A stretch of 64,000 bases of DNA, taken from the NCBI RefSeq assembly GCF_007994075.1, contig NZ_VIWU01000001.1, positions 1,116,001 through 1,180,000 on the forward strand, in the 5' to 3' direction. The translations under genes and the position numbers were made by a program. Shown one piece after another: positions 43,367-51,273 of this stretch (the first letter of the stretch is position 1; each line of letters starts with the position of its first letter). Below the pieces are notes generated by a model. The model saw only the letters and a list, made by a program, of their open reading frames with translations, made no database searches and was not told the origin of the DNA. The DNA is from Pseudonocardia hierapolitana (GTDB taxonomy: Bacteria; Actinomycetota; Actinomycetes; Mycobacteriales; Pseudonocardiaceae).

Positions 43367-43864
43367 GTGACCACCGAAGACGATGTCCGCTACCGAGCCG
43401 CGCCGACTCGCTGGATGAGCGTCCACGAACGGGTCCTCGCCGGGTTCGCCAGGGGCTGGGACACCCCCGAACCGCATGCGTGGGACAGCCTCATGGCGGA
43501 GGACATCGAACTCAACCAGCCGCTGCTGCAGCCCGGCACGACGCGGAAGACGTGGCACGAAGAAGCACAGCGCCTCGTGACGCTCCTTCCCGACATCCGC
43601 GGCGAGGTGGTGAGCTGGGTGGGCAACGAGGACCTCATGTTCATCGAGCTCCGGCTCACCGCCACACTCGGCGGGAAGCCCCTGGACTTCCGAGCGATCG
43701 ACAAACTGTGGCTGACGCAGAACGGCACGATCCTTCGCCGGGACTCCTTCTTCGACTCGGCTCCGCTGATCCACGCGGTGATGTGCCGACCGTCCGCCTG
43801 GCTGCCGTGGTGGCGATCGGGGCTCGGACCGTTCCTGGCCAGGCGCAGGTTCCTCGGTCGTTGA
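43367..43864 (+). CDS. SnoaL-like/NTF2-fold protein
   Basis: This 165-residue protein has the cone-shaped NTF2 pattern: VLAGFARGWDTPEPHAWDSLM, then EDIELNQPLLQPG, LLPDIRGEVVSWVGN and a late FRAIDKLWLTQNGTI. Members are polyketide cyclases, isomerases or have no known activity. GTG 43367 follows GGAGGAG. It stands alone, flanked by a relic region. Confidence 0.75.
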   Translation: MTTEDDVRYRAAPTRWMSVHERVLAGFARGWDTPEPHAWDSLMAEDIELNQPLLQPGTTRKTWHEEAQRLVTLLPDIRGEVVSWVGNEDLMFIELRLTATLGGKPLDFRAIDKLWLTQNGTILRRDSFFDSAPLIHAVMCRPSAWLPWWRSGLGPFLARRRFLGR

Positions 43865-43915
43865 TCACGGGTACGGCCCCGGTGAACTCGCCTGCCGCGT
43901 CACGCGGCGCCACCG

Positions 43916-44042
43916 TCAGGCCGGGGTGAAGCGCATCGGGACGGAGCGGGTGCCCCACTCCGCCCAGCGCGCCATGAGGATCTCGCCGGAGACCGCGAAG
44001 TCGGTGGTGCGGGCGAGCAGCTCATCCAGCATCATCTGGGCC
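43916..44042 (-). pseudogene. cytochrome P450, C-terminal relic
   Basis: The last 41 codons of a P450-like frame remain, ending at TGA 43918-43916. The sequence LLARTTDFAVSGE followed by WAEWGTRSVPMRFTPA matches the closing beta-sheet of actinobacterial P450s. The heme-binding part is gone. The relic abuts a PaaX relic on the other strand at about 44043. Confidence 0.6.
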
Positions 44043-44044
44043 AG

Positions 44045-44765
44045 GGGGGCGCCCGAAGGCGCTCTTCGACGTCGAACGGGACGAACCGTGGGACGGGCGC
44101 TGGACGGGGGTGGCCTTCTCGGTGCCCGAGGAGGACCGGGAGTCGCGCCGCAACCTCCGCGACGACCTGCGACTGCAGGGCTTCGGCCCGCTCTTCGACG
44201 GCCTGTGGGTCTCGCCCCGTGACCGGCGGGCGCACGCCCGCGCCGCGCTGGAACGGCATTCCGTGGAGGCGGCCTCGGTCTTCCGGGCCGGGCTGGACGG
44301 CATGGCGCCCGAGGCGGTCGTCGCGCGCGCGTTCGACCTTCGCGATCCCGCCGAGCGCTACCGGACGTTCGCGGAACGCTACGAGCCGGTGCGGCAGCGG
44401 ATCCACGCGAGGGAGGTGCAGCCGCGGGAGACCCTGCGGGTGCGGACCGAGCTGACCGCCCGGTGGCGCCGCGCCGAGCTGACCGATCCGCGGCTCCCGG
44501 CGGAGCTGCTCCCGCCGTGCTGGCCTCGCGGGACCGCGCTCCAGTGCTGCATGGACATCACACCCTCGGTGAACCGGCGACCCGGCGGTTCCGCGAGCTG
44601 CTCGCGCAGGTCGACCCGGCGCTCGCCGAACTGGTGTCCTTCCACACCTTCGACTCGATCCGTCGGCAGCCGGACGGCGCCGGGGAGACGGGGGCGGAGG
44701 AGTCCGAGTTCGAACGCGCTACGCGGGAAGAACGGGTTCGCTCGATGCGTCGAGCCGACCTGTGA
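44045..44765 (+). pseudogene. PaaX family regulator, truncated and frameshifted
   Basis: The frame enters mid-gene with DGRWTGVAFSVPEEDRESRR, then LRLQGFGPLFDGLWVSPRD, the PaaX core. The N-terminal winged helix is missing. Similarity continues to LTDPRLPAELLPPCWPR, after which the reading shifts near 44525 into another frame (HTLGEPATRRFRELLAQVD) that ends at 44765. Both breaks indicate a dead gene. Confidence 0.65.
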
Positions 44766-44813
44766 GCCGGCGACGACCGCCCGGGCCGGGCCCGGTGGCG
44801 CCGCTTCAGCCGG

Positions 44814-45377
44814 TCAAGCCGGGACGCTCGCCCGCTCCAGCACCTGCATGAAGGCACGCGACCACTCGGGGAGGTCGGGCCAGCCGCGGCAGGACACCAT
44901 GGCACCGTCCACGACGTCGGGTGCGTCGACGAACGTGGCGCCGGCCTGCTCCATGTCGGCCTTCAACGGCGGGAACGCCGCCGTGGTGCGGCCGCGCAGC
45001 AGCCCCAGCGCAGCCGGCACCTGGGCGCCGTGGCAGATCGTGCCGACCGGGAGCCCCCGCTCGAAGAAGTACGTGACGATGCGCGCCACGTCGGGGTCCG
45101 TGCGGATGTACTCCGGGGCTCGCCCGCCCGGGATGACCAGCGCGTCGTAGTCGCTGGGGTTCACCTCACCGAACACCACGTCCACGGGAAGCTGATGGCC
45201 GGGCTTCTCGGTGTAGGCGTCGCAGTCGGGCTCGAAGTCGTGGACCACGAGCTTCACCGGGCGCGCCGTACGCGCGGCCACGACCGCCTCGTGGCCACCC
45301 TCCCGCAGACGGAACACCGGATACATCGAGTCGAGTTCCTCGGCCGCATCGCCCGTCAGGACCAGCACCCGTGCCAT
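44814..45377 (-). CDS. DJ-1/PfpI family protein
   Basis: This 187-residue protein has the nucleophile elbow GLPVGTICHGAQVPAALGLL with the conserved Cys and the upstream DALVIPGGRAPEYIR. The family includes glyoxalase III, protein deglycase and stress proteins. ATG 45377 has GAGGAGCGAGGA upstream. It appears intact amid relics. Confidence 0.88.
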   Translation of the reverse strand: MARVLVLTGDAAEELDSMYPVFRLREGGHEAVVAARTARPVKLVVHDFEPDCDAYTEKPGHQLPVDVVFGEVNPSDYDALVIPGGRAPEYIRTDPDVARIVTYFFERGLPVGTICHGAQVPAALGLLRGRTTAAFPPLKADMEQAGATFVDAPDVVDGAMVSCRGWPDLPEWSRAFMQVLERASVPA

Positions 45378-46296
45378 TCCTCGCTCCTCCCCCTCGCGAC
45401 GAAACCCGTCGCGTGCCGAAACCCACTGTATGGAGCGCCTGCCTGCCGCGACAGAGGTGCTTCGAAGCTCCACAGGCGCCTGGTCAGGAGGCGTACCCGC
45501 ATGCACCCAGGATGGTGATCTTCGCCATGGTGGACGAGCTCCCTCGATCGTCGTGCGGTGCCGTCACGCTAGGAGCTCGGGCCGCCAGGATCGGTACGCC
45601 GACGTCAGGTGGAGTTCCAGGATCCTCAGGTGCCAGAGGTCACGAGGCAGTCGATGCTCATTCGCGTTGATATGGCTTCGGTCGAGAGGCCCGGGAGTGA
45701 AGGAGATCTTCGACGGGCTGCGCGAGCAGTGGTCCCGAAAGATCGGCGCCGATGCGTTCGATACGTTCGAGACCCACCTGACATCGCTGGTCGGAGCGCA
45801 GCCCTGCGATTCGACAGCCCGGCTGGATGGACCGAGACCTGGGTCTCGTCTCGAATAGATCGCCGAGCCGTCCTCTCGAGACGCTCCTCGCCCTCTCCCC
45901 CGGGACCGGCAGCGCGCCGTGCCGTGGCGGTTCCCGGGTCGTCGATTCACGACCGGTCGAGGCGGGCCCAGAATGCGGTGAGCGCAGAGGCCGCCGGATG
46001 CGCGTTCTCGATCGGCCACACGATCGCCCCACGCTGGGGAAGGCGACGATGTCGGCGTGCTGGGCCGCCGCGGTCAGCATCCGGTCCCCCAGGAGAGCGA
46101 CGACCAGACGTGCCGCCACCAGGGCCGCCGTGATGGACAGCCACCGACGGAGCCGCCCTGGGGCAACGGACGCCAGCCGGCCGACGACGAGCCCGGGCCG
46201 CACGTGCTCGCGTCGACAACAACCACCTAACCGTCCCGCGGCCGCGCTCGACGACCGTTGCGTGACCCCTGCGCGCCGCTTCCGGGAGCGTCCCCG
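45378..46296. other. 919-bp decayed intergenic region
   Basis: No intact gene is present. Besides the MarR-like tail listed separately, a minus-strand stretch near 46040-46120 reads LLGDRMLTAAAQHADIVAF, resembling the flavin/F420 luciferase-like motif GG.RML.LAARHADIV, but its flanks break into other frames. The region looks like accumulated relics. Confidence 0.5.
45697..45858 (+). pseudogene. MarR-like regulator, C-terminal relic
   Basis: The 53 codons beginning VKEIFDGLREQWSRKIGADA read like the final helices of a MarR-type regulator; no winged helix precedes them. Near 45833 a one-base shift would continue with LRFDSP, suggesting a frameshift. Weak, pattern-based call. Confidence 0.35.
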
Positions 46297-47019
46297 TCAA
46301 CGCTGCCGGGTGGGCCGGATGATCATCTCGTTGACGTCGACGTCGGCAGGCTGGGCGATGGCGTAGGCGACGGCGTCGGCGATCGCGCCCGCGGGAATGG
46401 TGTTGGCCCGGTAGTCGCCCATCAGGGCCCGTGCGCCGGGGTCGGTGATGGAGCCCGCGAGCTCGGACTCGGTCACCCCCGGGGAGATGGTGGTGACCCG
46501 GATGCTGGGGTCGGCCTCCTGCCGCAGTCCCTCGGTGATGGCCCATGCCGCGTACTTGGTGGCGCAGTAGACCGCGGCCGTCGGTGAGACCTCGTGGGCG
46601 CCGATGGACGCGATGGTCACGAAGTGTCCGCCGCGTCGGCGTTGGAAGTGCGGCAGCGCGGCGGCGATGCCGTGCAGCAGGCCTCGGACGTTCACGTCGA
46701 TCATCCGGTCCCATTCCTCGACCAGCAGCGCGTCCAGCCGCGACAGCGGCATCACGCCCGCGTTGCTGACCAGGACGTCGATCCGGCCGTGTGCGTCCAC
46801 GGCTGCGTCGACGAACGCGGTCATGTCGTGCCGGTCGGTGACGTCGAGCCGCCGCACGTCGGCGCTGCCGCCCGCGGCGCGGATCTTCTCCGCGAGGGAT
46901 GCGAGCCGATCCTCGCGTCGCGCGCCCAGCACGACGTGGTGTCCCTCGGCGGCGAGCCGCAGCGCGGTCGCCTCCCCGATGCCGCTGCTCGCACCGGTCA
47001 CCGCGATCACCTTGCTCAT
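46297..47019 (-). CDS. short-chain dehydrogenase/reductase
   Basis: This 240-residue classical SDR has VIAVTGASSGIGEATALRLA, SNAGVMPLS, the Ser in TIASIGAHE and YCATK with catalytic Tyr/Lys, then the C-terminal DVNEMIIRPTRQR seen in YdfG/SDR-type serine dehydrogenase relatives. It follows an XRE regulator gene on the same strand after 92 bases and may be its target. Confidence 0.9.
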   Translation of the reverse strand: MSKVIAVTGASSGIGEATALRLAAEGHHVVLGARREDRLASLAEKIRAAGGSADVRRLDVTDRHDMTAFVDAAVDAHGRIDVLVSNAGVMPLSRLDALLVEEWDRMIDVNVRGLLHGIAAALPHFQRRRGGHFVTIASIGAHEVSPTAAVYCATKYAAWAITEGLRQEADPSIRVTTISPGVTESELAGSITDPGARALMGDYRANTIPAGAIADAVAYAIAQPADVDVNEMIIRPTRQR

Positions 47020-47091
47020 TTCCTGCTCCTCTCCTCCGGGTCGTCTCCAGATTCGGGGAGACCGGTCCGGCGGAGGAGGCCGCGCACCTCG

Positions 47092-47108
47092 TGGGTGCGG
47101 CGCACCCA
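47092..47108 (-). terminator. GC hairpin after XRE gene
   Basis: TGGGTGC and GCACCCA form a 7-bp stem with a 3-base loop, starting 3 bases beyond the stop of the XRE gene. There is no U-tract, so it may slow rather than end transcription into the SDR gene. Confidence 0.4.
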
Positions 47109-47111
47109 GGA

Positions 47112-47936
47112 TCAGGTCACCTGCTCCCGGGTGGCGGCGATGCTGCCCAGGAGCGCCAGGGCCTGCGCGTCCGTCGACCCGGGCTCTGCGTGGTAGACGA
47201 CGAGCTGCTGGCCCGGCGCCTCCCGGACGTCGAACGTCTGCATCCGCAGGGTGATCCGGCCGACCTCGGGGTGGAGGAACGTCTTCACCTCGGCGCTCTT
47301 GCCGCGGGCCTGGTTGCGTGCCCAGATCTGGCGGAACTCGGGGCTGGTGGCGCGCAGCTCGTCGAGGATCGCGAGCGTCCGCGAGTCGTCCGGCGCGGAG
47401 CCGGTGGCGAGCCGGAACCCGGCCACGGTGTTGACGGCCGCGTACTGCCAGTCGGCGTAGAACGCCCTGGCCGCCGGGTCGCGGAACACGTTGAGCAGCA
47501 GGTTGTCCGAGTGGGTGAACGCGTGGAACAGCGCCGTGCCCAGCCGGTTGCGGGCCAGCACGTCGTAGCAGCGGGAGAGCACGAGCGCGGGGTTGCCCGG
47601 CCAGCCGTCCATGAGCTGCAGAAGGCTCGGGGACACCTGTTCGCGGCGGGTCGAGACCGGGCGGGGTGCGAGCCCGGCCAGCCGGAAGGCGTGCTGGCGG
47701 GCGTCGTCGTCGAGGCGCAGGGTCTCCGCGAGGGCGTCGAGGACCTGCGCCGACGGGTTGCGTTCGCGCCCCTGCTCCAGCCGGACGTAGTAGTCGACGC
47801 TCACCCCGGCCAGCAGGGCGACCTCCTCGCGGCGCAGCCCCGGCACCCGGCGAGCCCGGCCGATGGGCAGGCCGACGTCGTCGGGGCGTACTTCACCGCG
47901 CCTGTTGCGCAGGAACTCACCGAGGTCCGATGGCAC
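47112..47936 (-). CDS. XRE family regulator with MmyB-like ligand domain
   Basis: This 274-residue protein has an N-terminal helix-turn-helix (RRVPGLRREEVALLAGVSVD, then YYVRLEQGR) and a MmyB-like C-terminal domain (NPALVLSRCYDVLARNRLG, FLHPEVGRITLRMQTFDV). The MmyB group binds fatty-acid-like ligands. GTG 47936 fits the family start PSDLGEFLRNRRGEV. It precedes an SDR gene and is one of three paralogues in this window. Confidence 0.9.
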   Translation of the reverse strand: MPSDLGEFLRNRRGEVRPDDVGLPIGRARRVPGLRREEVALLAGVSVDYYVRLEQGRERNPSAQVLDALAETLRLDDDARQHAFRLAGLAPRPVSTRREQVSPSLLQLMDGWPGNPALVLSRCYDVLARNRLGTALFHAFTHSDNLLLNVFRDPAARAFYADWQYAAVNTVAGFRLATGSAPDDSRTLAILDELRATSPEFRQIWARNQARGKSAEVKTFLHPEVGRITLRMQTFDVREAPGQQLVVYHAEPGSTDAQALALLGSIAATREQVT

Positions 47937-48093
47937 CGTTCCACGGTAGTCCGCCCCGATCACCCCTGGGCTCGCTCCGCCGGGTGCTCCCGGTCCCTCC
48001 ACGTCTGGAGCCTGCTCGCGTAGATGCCCTGGACCACCTCGGGAGCCTGGGCCGCGTGACGCACCGGTGGTGAGCCTCGTCCTCGTCATGTTG

Positions 48094-48140
48094 TTCCTCC
48101 TTCGCGGTCCACGGTGGTGCCGGGGCCCGCGAAGGAGGAA
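48094..48140. repeat. 14-bp perfect inverted repeat
   Basis: TTCCTCCTTCGCGG (48094-48107) and CCGCGAAGGAGGAA (48127-48140) are perfect complements around a 19-base loop. It lies between the XRE promoter and the end of the Atu4866-like gene. It could be a transcription-blocking hairpin or a remnant of a small mobile element. Confidence 0.7.
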
Positions 48141-48151
48141 GGCCCGCGGGC

Positions 48152-48174
48152 TCCTGGGAGTACCGCACCCAGGA
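48152..48174 (-). terminator. hairpin after Atu4866-like gene
   Basis: TCCTGGG and CCCAGGA pair across a 9-base loop, 18 bases past the stop at 48192. The right arm includes GCACCCAGGATCA, also present at 47102-47114 after the XRE gene. Confidence 0.35.
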
Positions 48175-48191
48175 TCACCCGGTACCTCGGG

Positions 48192-48473
48192 TCACCGCGC
48201 CGTGCGCCGGGGGTCGTTCTCCCGGAAGAGGATCAGGTGCTCGTGGTAGAGGATCCCGTCGCGCACGTCGCCGGTCGCGGTGAAGCCCGTGTCGTCGAGG
48301 TAGTCGAGGTGCGATCCGGTCACCGTGTAGCGGCCCGTGTACGCACTCCGCCGGCTGCCGCGCGCCTCGTCGTAGCGTCCATCGGGGAGGAGCTCCTGCC
48401 GGATGGAGCCGTCCGCGGTGACCCACATCCCTTCGACGTCGACGTGCGCGCTCTGCGGGCTGTGCTCAGTCAT
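48192..48473 (-). CDS. Atu4866-domain protein
   Basis: This 93-residue protein matches the Atu4866 fold: MWVTADGSIRQELLPDGRYD, then RRSAYTGRYTVTGSHLDYLD and DDTGFTATGDVRDGILYHEH. The family forms a small ligand-binding beta-barrel of unknown role, often beside oxidoreductases. ATG 48473 is the natural start. It probably stands as a single gene. Confidence 0.8.
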   Translation of the reverse strand: MTEHSPQSAHVDVEGMWVTADGSIRQELLPDGRYDEARGSRRSAYTGRYTVTGSHLDYLDDTGFTATGDVRDGILYHEHLILFRENDPRRTAR

Positions 48474-48623
48474 GGTCACAGCGTCCGGCCGGGACACCGT
48501 CCTCGCCAGGCCGCGTGGGGACCAGGAGCGGGGCACACACGAAAGTCCTCTCGTGCCCTCGAACGGCCTCGACCCGCCTCTTCGATCAGCGCCGCCGGGG
48601 CACCAGCCCCTGGCGTCGCTGGT

Positions 48624-48900
48624 TCACCGGGGGAGCAATCGCTCGGCGAGGGCCAGCTGGAGGCGGCAGCGGCCGGCCGGCTGCCGGATGTCCCACCCGA
48701 GCAGACGCTCCGCGTGGTCGAGGCGGTCCTGCAGCGTCGAGTGGTGGACGAAGAGCGCCGTGGCCGCCGCGCGGATGGTGGAGGTCATGGCGTAGTGGGT
48801 CAGCGTCTGCACCAGGTGCGGCATCTCCTCGGACGCCCGGCGGAGCCGTTGCAGCGGCCCGGCTTGCGACGGCGGTCTCGGCCGGCGCGTCGAGGAGCAG
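48624..48900 (-). pseudogene. PucR/CdaR-type regulator, C-terminal relic
   Basis: The frame ending at 48624 keeps a PucR-type C-terminal helix-turn-helix: LVQTLTHYAMTSTIRAAATA followed by LFVHHSTLQDRLDHAERLLGWD. Upstream similarity continues in another frame (RPGLLLDAPAETAV), and the sensory domain is absent. A frameshifted, truncated gene is the best reading. Confidence 0.55.
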
Positions 48901-49094
48901 CCCAGGCCGGCGGACGAGGCCTGGTCGCCGGTGCGACAGCGGCTGCTGCCGATCATCGGCACGTGGTGCGAACTCCGACACACCCCTCAGCCTGACAGCC
49001 GTGTTTGCGATTTCCTTGCGGTCGCCGAACGACCTGCGCGGCCGCTCGAAGCATAGGGGGTTCGGTGACGCGGCGGGCGAGGGCCGAAGCTCCC

Positions 49095-49220
49095 CGGCCG
49101 ATCTCGCGACACCCACATTCGGTCCCGGCTGGTGATTCGGATGTGGTGGCCGTCGGGGTCGTGCAGCCGGAAGTCCGGGAGGCCCCAGGGTCTTCGTCGG
49201 AGTGGTTCGACGAGCGGCCA
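49095..49220 (-). pseudogene. glyoxalase/VOC protein, C-terminal relic
   Basis: On the minus strand the stretch reads PLVEPLRRRPWGLPDFRLHD followed by PDGHHIRITSRDR, the closing strand of VOC-fold proteins (PWG..DFRL.DPDG..I.IT). There is no N-terminal half; directly to its right lies the end of the questin-oxidase-like gene. Confidence 0.55.
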
Positions 49221-49247
49221 ACCTGCTTCAGTGCCCGGCAGGGTGCA

Positions 49248-50300
49248 TCAGGCGGTGGGCACGCGCTCGCGGAACCGGTCTGCGGCGATGAGGAGCGTGG
49301 GGTCCTCGCGGCGGTGGAACTCGCGCGCGGCTGCCTCGGTCAGCTTGATGACGTGCTCATCTCCGTGCTCGACGGCGCGGACCGCGAGCTGCTCGACAGA
49401 TGGTGCGGCATCGGCCACGGCGGATGCGTCCTCGGCGGTCACCCGGGGAGAGGCGAACGCGGCGACGATGCATCCGACCACCTGCCAGCTCGCCGCGACA
49501 CTCGCCCGTTGCACGTCCGGAGGCAGCACGGGCAGTACGAGGCGCACGGCCGCGGGGGCCGTCACCGCGTGGCAGAAGGCGATCGGCATGTCGGAGCGGG
49601 CGGCCAGCACCCGGGACGCCGCACCGATGAGCTCGTCCAGAGCCAGGTCGGGCACGGACGACGCTCTCCACCCGTCCAAGCCCTCGCTGAGGCGGGGCAG
49701 ACGGTGCAACGACCGCAGCCGGCCGACGATCCCCGGCCCCTCGGACGGCACCGCTGGATCGAGGCGGGGCAGGCGAGTGGTGGCGGTGACGGCGTCGAAC
49801 CCGCCCTCCAGGCGCGGGTTGCCCGGCAGGGTCTGGTAGCGGGCTGCCCAGAGGGCGAGCCCCTGGGCGAGCTCGTCGATGAGCAGGGCGTCGGGCCGGT
49901 CGCCGGCCGCGCGCAGGGACCGGACCGCGTGCGCGGTGCGGATCACCCCGTGGGTGGCGCTGGCCGCCATCCCCGGGAGCAGTCGCGGCCACCAGCGGAG
50001 CAGCATGTCACGCCAGTACAGATCGCGGGCCTGCCGGCGTAGGTAGGCGATCCAGTCACCCGCCAGCCGAGCGTCACCGAGGTGTTCTCGCCAGTCCGCG
50101 TCGCTGATCCCCCTGACGACCCCCGGGGCAGGGCCGAGGCGGTGCAGGTAGCCGTCGACCCAGGCCGGGACGGCGTCCGATCCACCGATCCGGATCAGCG
50201 CCTCCGCCGCCATCGGCCCGTGGTTGGCGAGGAAGCCGTCGAACTCCGGACCGGTGTCGTGGAGTCGCTGGAGGGCGTCGAGCAGTACGTCATCGGCCAT
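49248..50300 (-). CDS. questin oxidase-like (DUF4243) family protein
   Basis: This 350-residue protein has FDGFLANHGPMAAEALIRIGG, DWIAYLRRQARDLYWRDML, and later His-rich segments THGVIRTAHAVRSL, AFCHAVTAPAAVR and EHGDEHVIKLTEAAAREFHR. Questin oxidase (GedK/AflY group) performs Baeyer-Villiger-like ring opening of anthraquinones in fungi; bacterial members are uncharacterised. ATG 50300 lies just behind a MerR-type promoter; a further-upstream TTG is less likely. Confidence 0.75.
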   Translation of the reverse strand: MADDVLLDALQRLHDTGPEFDGFLANHGPMAAEALIRIGGSDAVPAWVDGYLHRLGPAPGVVRGISDADWREHLGDARLAGDWIAYLRRQARDLYWRDMLLRWWPRLLPGMAASATHGVIRTAHAVRSLRAAGDRPDALLIDELAQGLALWAARYQTLPGNPRLEGGFDAVTATTRLPRLDPAVPSEGPGIVGRLRSLHRLPRLSEGLDGWRASSVPDLALDELIGAASRVLAARSDMPIAFCHAVTAPAAVRLVLPVLPPDVQRASVAASWQVVGCIVAAFASPRVTAEDASAVADAAPSVEQLAVRAVEHGDEHVIKLTEAAAREFHRREDPTLLIAADRFRERVPTA

Positions 50301-50306
50301 CGCGCC

Positions 50307-50337
50307 AGTGTTCAAGTTCAACCTAGGTCGAGGTCAA
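50307..50337 (-). promoter_or_regulatory. MerR-type promoter with 19-bp spacer
   Basis: On the minus strand, -35 TTGACC (50337-50332) and -10 AACACT (50312-50307) are 19 bases apart. The spacer holds an imperfect dyad TCGACCTAGGTTGA. Over-long spacers with a central dyad mark promoters activated by MerR regulators. It drives the questin-oxidase-like gene with a very short leader. No MerR gene is adjacent; the nearest is at 62343. Confidence 0.5.
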
Positions 50338-50350
50338 CCGCTCGAGCGGA

Positions 50351-51199
50351 TCACGCCGGGCCGGCTCGGGCCGTCGACGGTTCGGCGGCCCAGGAGGCGA
50401 GGAGGCGCAGGCGGTCGTGGGAGGACGTGCCGGGCGCGGCGGTGAGAGCGATGAGCTGCTGGTCCGGATCGGCGGCATCGGTCAGCGTGGACCAGTCGAG
50501 GGCGAGCTCCCCGGCGACCGGATGGCGGAGGGTCTTCGTCCCGGCTGTCCGCTCGGCCACCCGGTGATCGCCCCACCACCGGCGGAAGTCCCGGTCCTGC
50601 ACGGACAGCTCTCCGACCAACATCATCCAGCGCGGGTTGCGCGGGTCCCGAGAGGCCTCCATCCGCAGCTGCGCCACGCAGGCCCGCGCGACGTGGTCCC
50701 AGTCGACGTACATGGCGCGCATCGCGGTGTCGCAGAAGACCAGACGCACGAAGTTCCGCTGCTCCCGCGGGAGTGCTGCGAAGTCGGTGAACAACGCGGC
50801 GGCCAGGGGGTTCCACGCCAGGATGTCCGTGCACCGGCCCAGCACCAGTGCCGGGGTGTTCGTGAGGTCGTCGAGCAGGCGCTGCAGCTGCGGCTGGGCC
50901 CGTTGCGCAGGTCGGCTGCGCGGCCTGCCGGCGTCCTTGCCCGAGAGCTCGAAGAGATACACCCGCTCGTCCTCGGTGAGTCGCAGGACGCGGGCGAGGG
51001 CGTCCAGCACAGGCTCGGCGGCCCGCCGACGCCCCTGCTCCAGGCGGGTGTAGTAGTCGGGACTGATCGAGGCCAGCAGGGCGACCTCCTCCCGGCGCAG
51101 GCCTGGGACGCGCCGCCGTCCGTCGTCGACGAGCCCGGCCTCCGCCGGGCTCAGCTGCCTGCGCCGGGCCTTGAGGAAGTCGCCCAGTTCGCTGCTCAC
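50351..51199 (-). CDS. XRE family regulator with MmyB-like ligand domain
   Basis: This 282-residue paralogue of the other two XRE regulators has RRVPGLRREEVALLASISPD and YYTRLEQGRRR, then the MmyB-like part NTPALVLGRCTDILAWNPLA and LRHPVAGELALDWSTLTD. GTG 51199 begins SSELGDFLKARRRQL. It diverges from an alpha/beta hydrolase gene, its probable target. Confidence 0.9.
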   Translation of the reverse strand: MSSELGDFLKARRRQLSPAEAGLVDDGRRRVPGLRREEVALLASISPDYYTRLEQGRRRAAEPVLDALARVLRLTEDERVYLFELSGKDAGRPRSRPAQRAQPQLQRLLDDLTNTPALVLGRCTDILAWNPLAAALFTDFAALPREQRNFVRLVFCDTAMRAMYVDWDHVARACVAQLRMEASRDPRNPRWMMLVGELSVQDRDFRRWWGDHRVAERTAGTKTLRHPVAGELALDWSTLTDAADPDQQLIALTAAPGTSSHDRLRLLASWAAEPSTARAGPA

Positions 51200-51273
51200 G
51201 GATTCGAGTGTCGCAGCCGTCGACCCTCCGGTTGGTGGGACAGAACTGGCCCCCGTCACCGGCGCCGAACACG

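Noticed and set aside
43926..44222. Plus-strand open frame over the P450/PaaX junction
   Set aside because: Crosses two relics of opposite strand and has no family resemblance.
48067..48249. Small plus-strand frame with a hydrophobic start (SLVLVMLFLLRG)
   Set aside because: It runs through the inverted repeat and terminator hairpins and lacks a ribosome site.
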